A stretch of DNA of 19,742 nucleotides. Origin: CALARM01 sp040217695. GTDB lineage: Bacteria; Vulcanimicrobiota; SpSt-956; JAKJGF01. The notes under the pieces were generated by a model. It saw nothing but the letters and a program-made list of their open reading frames with translations. It was not told where the DNA came from and ran no database searches. Of this stretch, positions 14,457 through 19,742 are shown piece after piece. The stretch is taken from NCBI GenBank assembly GCA_040217695.1, contig JBEHWO010000081.1, positions 1-19,742 on the forward strand, given 5' to 3'. Made by a program: the position numbers and the translations under genes. Numbering within the stretch: the stretch's first letter is position 1; each line of letters opens with the position of its first letter.

Positions 14457-16334
14457 CTAGTATTTCAGTACTTTCGGTGTTATCATAAAGACAACTTCCG
14501 TAGACTGCATAGCAGCGCTCTTATTTCTGAAGAGAGCACCTAAAATAGGTATATCACCTAAAATAGGTATCTTACTTACATCAACTCTTTCATCGTCTCT
14601 GAGCAATCCACCTACTATAATGGTATCTCCATCTTTCACTCTTACAGTAGTAGATGCAGATCTGGTAGCAACCTGCGGGAAGTTCTGAATAAAGCTGGTT
14701 ACTGAACTTACTTCAGGTGTTATTTCTGTAGTGATATATCCGTCACCATTGACAATAGGAGTTACACTGAGAACGACACCTACGTCTATATAGGTAGCCT
14801 GATAAAGACCTGCTCTCGGATCATAATAAACCAGAGGAATACGGTCGCCGAGATGGATATTGGCTTTCAGTCCATCCATTGTTGTTATTCTCGGGTTTGC
14901 AAGAAGCTTTGCTTCTGATGATGAAAGAAGGAAATTTATCGTTGACTGTAAAGAGAAAGCTGTTCTTGTAAATGTATGAATACCTATATCACCCATTGGT
15001 AACTCTACAGTACCTGGATCTATAGGATTTGAACCGGTACCGTCAGTATGAACTCTTTCAGACCATGTTGCCTGTAAAGAAGAACCCCAGTTAATACCGA
15101 GATTTCTTGAAGTTGAAGACGCAAGTTCAAGTACTTTCAATTCCATAGAAACCTGTGGCTGCGCCACATCGACACTGGCAAGGAAATCCTTTACAGTGGT
15201 GAGGGTTCCTTCGGAACCGGTAACTATAAGGGAATTTAATCTGTTATCTACTATAATACTGCCCTGTGGTACAAGTCCTCCCATCTGGGATGCCACTTCA
15301 GTTGCCTTGGCATATTTTACCTTGAACACCTGAGTTACCGGCGGCGGTGGTGCCGGCGGCGGTGGCGGTGGCGGTGGGCCGGGGACATCCAGATTTGCGA
15401 TTAAAGCTCTTATGTCTCTAATCTGATCGGGAGTACCCTTTACTATAACAGCCTGAATTCTTGTATCGGCAGAGGCTGCATTCTGGAATGTTGCATTGAT
15501 TGTACCTGCTACGGAAGAAGCATCTGCATACTCTAAATTGATAACCTGAGTTGTAATTTCTTCAGGTATTTTTTCCGGAGGCTGAGGTGCCGGGAATACT
15601 GTAGCAAGATGTTCGGGACTGTCTATTACTATGACATTTCCAATCCTTCTGTAATCAAGATCATGAAGTCTTAAAACAAGGTTCAGAGCTTTTTCAAGAG
15701 GAACCTTTTCAAGACGTAAAGTTATACCGTTGGCACTGACACCGGGGCCAAGAACGATATTTTCTTTTGTCTGATCTGAGAAAAGTTTAAGCACATCGGC
15801 AAGATCTGCGCTCTTAAGATCGCAGGAAACAAGCTGCGGATCCGGCTCTTTAACAACTGTTCTCGGTCTGCTCTGAGCCTGGGCAAACACATCGGGACCT
15901 TTAACGCCAGGGGCATCTATCGCAACAGCAACAATTTTGCCGTTATTTGAAAGAGCTGCCTGAAATTCGGCAGGTTTTGCCAGATCTATAACTACTCTTA
16001 CAATATCAGGATCACCACTGCCATCATGAATAGAGAACTGACCGGTTCTTATCTGCTTCACAGAGGCAATATTTACCGGAGTAGTTTTTACTGTTTTTGA
16101 AAAGAGAGCAGGGAAAATATCTATAATAATAGAATTTTCCGGTTTTTTCTGCTCTACAACCTTGTATTGTACCTGGCCAGTAGCATAAATATTAACCTGA
16201 AGCTGGCCCGGATATTCCTGTACTTCAATTTTATTAATGTGCGGACTTTCGCCTGCAAAAACTGATGAAGATATAACTAAAATAAGACACACAAGCAAAC
16301 TAGTCATCACACTAGTTTTTAATGTTTTGCACAT
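14457..16334 (-). CDS. pilQ: Type IV pilus secretin PilQ
   Basis: PilQ forms the multimeric outer-membrane channel through which the pilus passes. The 625-residue protein has a signal peptide (1-27, ending SSVFA), one AMIN domain at about 33-138, which in other PilQ proteins binds peptidoglycan, a secretin/TonB short N-terminal domain at about 168-240 (PEDPQL-type entry, LEKVPLEKALNLVL), and two secretin N modules at about 262-316 and 334-390. A near-pure proline stretch at 319-332 joins the two modules, which is unusual. The secretin core at 393-625 has VLELASSTSRNLGINWG, NFLLSSSEAKLLANPRITT, and the end block SKIPILGDIPILGALFR with VVFMITPKVL. The start is ATG at 16334, with AGGAGG 14 nt upstream inside the end of pilP. 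It is the last gene of the operon. Some PilQ proteins carry more than one AMIN domain; only one is clear here. Confidence 0.96.
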   Translation of the reverse strand: MCKTLKTSVMTSLLVCLILVISSSVFAGESPHINKIEVQEYPGQLQVNIYATGQVQYKVVEQKKPENSIIIDIFPALFSKTVKTTPVNIASVKQIRTGQFSIHDGSGDPDIVRVVIDLAKPAEFQAALSNNGKIVAVAIDAPGVKGPDVFAQAQSRPRTVVKEPDPQLVSCDLKSADLADVLKLFSDQTKENIVLGPGVSANGITLRLEKVPLEKALNLVLRLHDLDYRRIGNVIVIDSPEHLATVFPAPQPPEKIPEEITTQVINLEYADASSVAGTINATFQNAASADTRIQAVIVKGTPDQIRDIRALIANLDVPGPPPPPPPPAPPPPVTQVFKVKYAKATEVASQMGGLVPQGSIIVDNRLNSLIVTGSEGTLTTVKDFLASVDVAQPQVSMELKVLELASSTSRNLGINWGSSLQATWSERVHTDGTGSNPIDPGTVELPMGDIGIHTFTRTAFSLQSTINFLLSSSEAKLLANPRITTMDGLKANIHLGDRIPLVYYDPRAGLYQATYIDVGVVLSVTPIVNGDGYITTEITPEVSSVTSFIQNFPQVATRSASTTVRVKDGDTIIVGGLLRDDERVDVSKIPILGDIPILGALFRNKSAAMQSTEVVFMITPKVLKY

Positions 16335-16337
16335 AAA

Positions 16338-16952
16338 CTATTTTTGCACCTCCTGTAATGGTAATGTACCTTTTTGTCCTTCTTTAACCAGAATAACTTC
16401 CTTTTCATTTACCTGTAACACCCTGTATCCATCCTCAAGCTCCATCCCTGCCTTAACAGTATAGCCCTTTTTGCTGGAACTTATAATTCCCACATATTCG
16501 GAACCATTCCATAACCAGCCTTTAAACTTGAATAAACCCTGTATAACAGAATTATCTATCTTGGCAGGTTTCTGTGGCACAGATGGCGGAACTCCCTGTG
16601 TTGTACCGGGAGTTGCCGTTGCCACAGGCGGTGGTGTAGTCTGTCCGCTTTTACCGGCATCAGGCGTAGTTTTCGGAGGAAGAGTCGGAACAGCAGTTGG
16701 CTGCTGTACACCCGATGGTGGAGCTCCGCCTCCTTCTATTAAGTTATCAAAAGGCTTCGGCTGTCCGGATTCTGCATTAGGCTGATATTCACCTGCCTGC
16801 GTAGGCTTGGGTGCAGGAGTCGCTTCTCCCGGTTTAATCTCAATCTCTTTTGAAGGGGGTTTACCTCCTTCCTGGGCAAAGACGAACTGTAATGTCATTG
16901 CTACAAGAAAAACTACTACTAAAAGAGAAACCACCCCTATAAATTTTCTCAT
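16338..16952 (-). CDS. pilP: PilP-like pilus alignment protein
   Basis: The assignment rests on position between pilO and pilQ and on the C-terminal fold. The 204-residue protein has an N-terminal hydrophobic segment (about 5-26, ending FVFAQ), a long Pro/Thr/Gly-rich linker (about 30-130), and a small C-terminal domain (about 140-200) with GYTVKAGMELEDGYRVLQVNEKEVIL... features typical of the PilP beta-sandwich that contacts the secretin N0 domain. Proteobacterial PilP is an inner-membrane lipoprotein, but there is no Cys lipobox here, so the N-terminus is either a cleaved signal or a membrane anchor. The ribosome site lies in the end of pilO, 15 nt before ATG, with the pilO stop in between, which suggests coupled translation. 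Sequence identity to known PilP is likely low. Confidence 0.8.
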   Translation of the reverse strand: MRKFIGVVSLLVVVFLVAMTLQFVFAQEGGKPPSKEIEIKPGEATPAPKPTQAGEYQPNAESGQPKPFDNLIEGGGAPPSGVQQPTAVPTLPPKTTPDAGKSGQTTPPPVATATPGTTQGVPPSVPQKPAKIDNSVIQGLFKFKGWLWNGSEYVGIISSSKKGYTVKAGMELEDGYRVLQVNEKEVILVKEGQKGTLPLQEVQK

Positions 16953-16954
16953 AA

Positions 16955-17569
16955 CTATTGTTGTACACCTCCTTTAGTAAACTGATAGGCCATTAAGGGT
17001 ATTGTAATATTCAAAGTCTGATAACCCGCTTTATTTTTCTTCGGTGACAGGCTTATACTATTAACAACAACCAGCTTATTAAACCTTGACTTATCAGATA
17101 ATGTATTCAAAAAAGTTCTCAATGTATCATACTGACCTTCTACATTCATCTGCATAAGGTAGGTATTATAAACACTGCCGCCGCCTTCCGCAGCCTGACC
17201 GGCAGTAGCGTTACCCGGAGTGATAGAGAGAATAACAAAATCCCAGTCCTGCAGATTTCCCCTTACCTCTGCTACAAGTTTCTCAATTGATTCAAGGTAA
17301 CTGGGTATGAAATCTTCTCCGCCCTCAACATCTACCTGGAGATTTGCAAGTTCTTTCTGGGCATCCTGCAATTGTTTCTCATATTGGTCCATATTCTGGA
17401 CATAAGCTTTATCTGCATCTCTCTGATTTGTAAGCTCAACTATACCTCCAGGACCTTTTTCCAGTGCGTCAAGTTCCTGTTGTTTCGGTTGATAAACAAA
17501 CAAATAAAAACCTATACCTATTAAAATTACTAAACAGAAAAAAACCGCAATCTTCATCCCGGCGGTCAT
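16955..17569 (-). CDS. pilO: Type IV pilus inner-membrane alignment protein PilO
   Basis: PilO pairs with PilN through its membrane helix and coiled coil, and links PilM/PilN to PilP and the secretin. The 204 residues show an N-terminal membrane helix (about 6-27, with few residues before it), a coiled-coil part (about 35-85, QKELANLQVD) and a periplasmic domain with the typical phrase NTYLMQMNVEGQYDTLRTFLNTL, which is the PilO ferredoxin-like fold signature region, and a final strand set ending LNITIPLMAYQF. Length is as usual for the family. ATG at 17569 overlaps the pilN stop by 4 bp (ATGA), so the two proteins are probably made together. Confidence 0.93.
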   Translation of the reverse strand: MTAGMKIAVFFCLVILIGIGFYLFVYQPKQQELDALEKGPGGIVELTNQRDADKAYVQNMDQYEKQLQDAQKELANLQVDVEGGEDFIPSYLESIEKLVAEVRGNLQDWDFVILSITPGNATAGQAAEGGGSVYNTYLMQMNVEGQYDTLRTFLNTLSDKSRFNKLVVVNSISLSPKKNKAGYQTLNITIPLMAYQFTKGGVQQ

Positions 17570-18150
17570 TTTGTTCCACCCCCTCCCGCAATCACATAAT
17601 TAGCTGTCATATTGAAATTATAAAGAATAAATCCCTTGGAATCTTCATTTCTGGATATACCACTTACTACAGGATTACTAAAAGTAGGAGAATCGATAAT
17701 ATTTCTCATAAATAGAGCAACTATAGCAAGACCGTCTTTATTACCTGCCACAGCTTTACAGGTACATTTTACATTTTTACTACCAGGTTGAATTTCCAGA
17801 TTCTCAATCCATACATTCTTTGGTATAATCTTTGTAACCTCTCCGAGAAGAGTGCTGTAATTTTTAGGATCATCTCTCAAAGATTTTAGCAGTTCAACCT
17901 GTTGTTTAATACTTTGAGTCAGTTGTTTATACTGATCAATTTTTAGCTTAAGAGGAGCTAACTGCTCAATTTCTTTCTGTAACTCTTCTATCTTGGCTTT
18001 CTTTTCAGCAATCTGATTATCAAGAGTTACCTTATAGTAAAAGAGTCCTCCTCCCACAGCCAGCAATACAAAGATAAGAAATATTGTTACTCCATCTATC
18101 AATTTTGGTCTTTTACGTTCAGATGGCAACAAATCTACCTTAACGGTCAA
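17566..18150 (-). CDS. pilN: Type IV pilus inner-membrane protein PilN
   Basis: The 194-residue product has a short cytoplasmic N-terminus with VDLLP, the PilM-binding motif of the family (INLLP type), one membrane helix at about 19-40, a coiled coil at about 45-90 and a periplasmic domain with LLGEVTKIIPKNVWIENLEI. I chose TTG at 18150: AGGAGG lies 8 nt upstream and the protein then begins MTVKVDLLPSERKRPK, as PilN proteins do. GTG at 18159 overlaps the ribosome site and is unlikely. The gene starts 18 bp after pilM and overlaps pilO by 4 bp. It would form a heterodimer with PilO and recruit PilM to the membrane. Confidence 0.94.
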   Translation of the reverse strand: MTVKVDLLPSERKRPKLIDGVTIFLIFVLLAVGGGLFYYKVTLDNQIAEKKAKIEELQKEIEQLAPLKLKIDQYKQLTQSIKQQVELLKSLRDDPKNYSTLLGEVTKIIPKNVWIENLEIQPGSKNVKCTCKAVAGNKDGLAIVALFMRNIIDSPTFSNPVVSGISRNEDSKGFILYNFNMTANYVIAGGGGTK

Positions 18151-18168
18151 TTCCCTCACCTCCTAAAA

Positions 18169-19317
18169 TTAAACCTCAAAACTAACCATTTGATATTTAC
18201 CGGGATTGGCAATCATAATTTGTCTCATTGCCAGGCCTACGGAAACCATAAGTTCAGGGGCCAGACTTTTCAGCCTGTCCTCTGAAAAACCAATATCCTT
18301 CTGATAAGACATACTTATTAAAGGGTTGGCCTGCTGGACTTTTATACCCAGTTCAGCTTCCAGATATTTCTCAATATTAATAAAACAGGACGTACCGCCA
18401 CTGATAATGATAAGATCTACCATTTCTCCCCTGTATCTGGAACGATAATAATCAAAAGATCTCTGAATCTCTGTCACTAATTCTGTAAGCACAGGTGTAA
18501 TAACATTAAATATACGCATAGCAGCAGGGGCAATTGGTGCGGCTTCTTTATCAACTCTTATAATTCCTTTTTCTTTCTTGAGCTTTTCAGCTTCATCGAA
18601 AGTTAAATTCAATGCCTGACCAATAGCCTTGGTAAAATTATTGCCTGCTACAGTAATAGTTCTGTTATGACGGAGAATTCCATTTTTAACAATATTAATG
18701 CTGCTGGAACTGGCTCCCAGATCAATAAGAGCAATAGTTTGATTAAACTGCTCTTTACTGATGCTAACCTGCAGAGCACGTAAAATAGCGAAAGGTTCCA
18801 GATCAATAGCCTCTGGCTCATATCCTGCCCACTCAATAGTTTCAACTATATTCTGTACCATTTCCTTCTGAGCTGAAACCAGAAGCACTTCCATATGCTT
18901 CTCATCACCTTCAATGGCTTTGGTAATAATCTGACAAGCAATCTGGGCATCACTGGCTGAATAAGGGAGGTAACGTTCTGCCTCAAATTTTATCGCTTCA
19001 TTCAGATCCTTTTCTGCCATCTGAGGTAAACGAATTGGTCTGACTACTACAGATTGACCTGCCACAGCACTGACTACCTTCTTGGCAGGTATCTCCCTGG
19101 ATTCAAAAACCTGGCGTATAGTTTCACCCAATGCTTCAGGATCAACTATTTTCCCGTCTTTTACTGTTCCCTTGGGAGTATCTGCGAGTCCTACTCGAAC
19201 CACTTGAGGCCCCTTTTTTGTATCTTCAATATACATTACTTTAACATTACTACTACCAATATCTACACCCACAGCTCCAACTTTAGAAAGCCCGAACAGA
19301 CCCCTTAAAAATGCCAT
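18169..19317 (-). CDS. pilM: Type IV pilus assembly ATPase-fold protein PilM
   Basis: PilM is an actin-like cytoplasmic protein that binds the PilN tail and connects the pilus motor to the alignment complex. The 382 residues begin with the typical MAFLRGLFGLSK and have the first phosphate motif GVDIGSSNVKVM, a second nucleotide-binding block IALIDLGASSSSINIVKNG, and the adenosine block LIIISGGTSCFINIEKYLEAELG. The inserted SHS2-like subdomain (PIRLPQMAEKDLNEAIKFEAERYLPY) is clear. The start at ATG 19317 has GGGGAGG seven to eight bases upstream. First gene of the pilMNOPQ operon. Confidence 0.96.
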   Translation of the reverse strand: MAFLRGLFGLSKVGAVGVDIGSSNVKVMYIEDTKKGPQVVRVGLADTPKGTVKDGKIVDPEALGETIRQVFESREIPAKKVVSAVAGQSVVVRPIRLPQMAEKDLNEAIKFEAERYLPYSASDAQIACQIITKAIEGDEKHMEVLLVSAQKEMVQNIVETIEWAGYEPEAIDLEPFAILRALQVSISKEQFNQTIALIDLGASSSSINIVKNGILRHNRTITVAGNNFTKAIGQALNLTFDEAEKLKKEKGIIRVDKEAAPIAPAAMRIFNVITPVLTELVTEIQRSFDYYRSRYRGEMVDLIIISGGTSCFINIEKYLEAELGIKVQQANPLISMSYQKDIGFSEDRLKSLAPELMVSVGLAMRQIMIANPGKYQMVSFEV

Positions 19318-19496
19318 TTATTCACCTCCCCTCGTAAATAATCACATTTTTATAAAAATTTATAATTTCCAACGACAACATTCCCCCTAATCACCCCGTA
19401 TAAATTACATAAAAAGTTTTTAATATCTTTCTAGATAAATAAAAAAATTCCTTCTATCTACAAAAATAATTATTTACCATAGAGCAGATATAATAC
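19318..19496. other. Gap between pilD and pilM
   Basis: About 180 bp of very AT-rich non-coding sequence. The pilM ribosome site is at its right-strand end. No promoter with good -35 and -10 boxes at proper spacing and no clear intrinsic terminator is visible, so it is unsettled whether pilD and pilM are co-transcribed. Confidence 0.5.
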
Positions 19497-19742
19497 CTAT
19501 AGATCAAGTAAATAAAAAAAATACCAGTCAATAAATCTATTATATAATATAAATAATTCATCATGATAAAAAATGACCAGAAAAACACCTAAAATCATTG
19601 CAGGACCAAAAGGTATGGCAGTACGACCGAACCTATATTTACCCTGAATAATACGAACGGGTACAACACAGATACCTATGAGTGCTCCTATGACTATAGA
19701 CAGGAAAAAAGAAATTAAACCGTCCTGCCATCCGATAAAAGC
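19497..19742 (-). CDS. pilD: Prepilin peptidase PilD, C-terminal 81 residues
   Basis: This frame is open from the right edge of the window to TAG at 19497, so only the end of the gene is present. It reads GWQDGLISFFLSIVIGALIG, then a basic loop (QGKYRFGRT), then AIPFGPAMILGVFLVIFY. This is the pattern of the last membrane helices of type IV prepilin peptidases, including the conserved IPFGP block. The catalytic Asp residues lie earlier in such proteins; the second, with its G-x-G-D/K context, would be outside the window. The enzyme cleaves and N-methylates prepilins at the inner membrane. Its location next to pilM fits a pilus gene cluster. The family call is firm, but a paralogue serving type II secretion cannot be excluded. 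Confidence 0.85.
   Translation of the reverse strand, partial: AFIGWQDGLISFFLSIVIGALIGICVVPVRIIQGKYRFGRTAIPFGPAMILGVFLVIFYHDELFILYNRFIDWYFFYLLDL

Noticed and set aside
1..19742. tRNA, rRNA or transposase genes
   Set aside because: None was recognised on either strand. The inverted elements have no associated transposase in the window.

Overview
The window looks like chromosomal DNA from an AT-rich, diderm (Gram-negative type) bacterium that makes type IV pili. An outer-membrane secretin with a complete PilM/N/O/P alignment complex shows this. The heavy use of giant TPR proteins and roadblock/LC7 proteins, together with heptamer-period palindromic repeats between genes, suggests an uncultured candidate-phylum lineage. 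I cannot name the phylum from sequence alone. Every credible gene is on the minus strand, so transcription runs from high to low coordinates.

Layout in order of transcription: (1) 19742-19497, the C-terminus of a PilD prepilin peptidase. (2) 19317-14457, a compact pilM-pilN-pilO-pilP-pilQ operon with overlapping or near-touching genes, closed by a clear intrinsic terminator at 14443-14405. (3) 14404-13742, a long non-coding stretch holding an inverted-repeat element, a near-consensus sigma70-type promoter and a leader of about 335 nt. (4) 13741-9761, a giant TPR protein with a 400-residue disordered linker. (5) 9760-9272, another non-coding stretch with the second, inverted copy of the same element, a consensus promoter and a leader of about 140 nt. 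(6) 9271-1, a likely single operon: a second giant TPR protein paralogous to the first, a single-pass membrane protein with a repeated LP[RQ]K-type tail motif, a roadblock protein, a soluble GAF-PAS histidine kinase, a TPR/charged-helix/roadblock fusion, and an O-antigen ligase-like membrane protein that runs off the window.

PilMNOPQ forms the envelope-spanning base of the pilus, and PilD processes its pilins. Regions 4-6 look like a dedicated scaffold and signalling module beside the pilus locus. In it, TPR solenoids could provide docking surfaces, the membrane protein could tether them, and two roadblock proteins could work with a small GTPase that is not in this window. The kinase would add input by an unknown signal. 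This module is the best candidate for an undescribed system here, but the link to the pilus is inference from neighbourhood.
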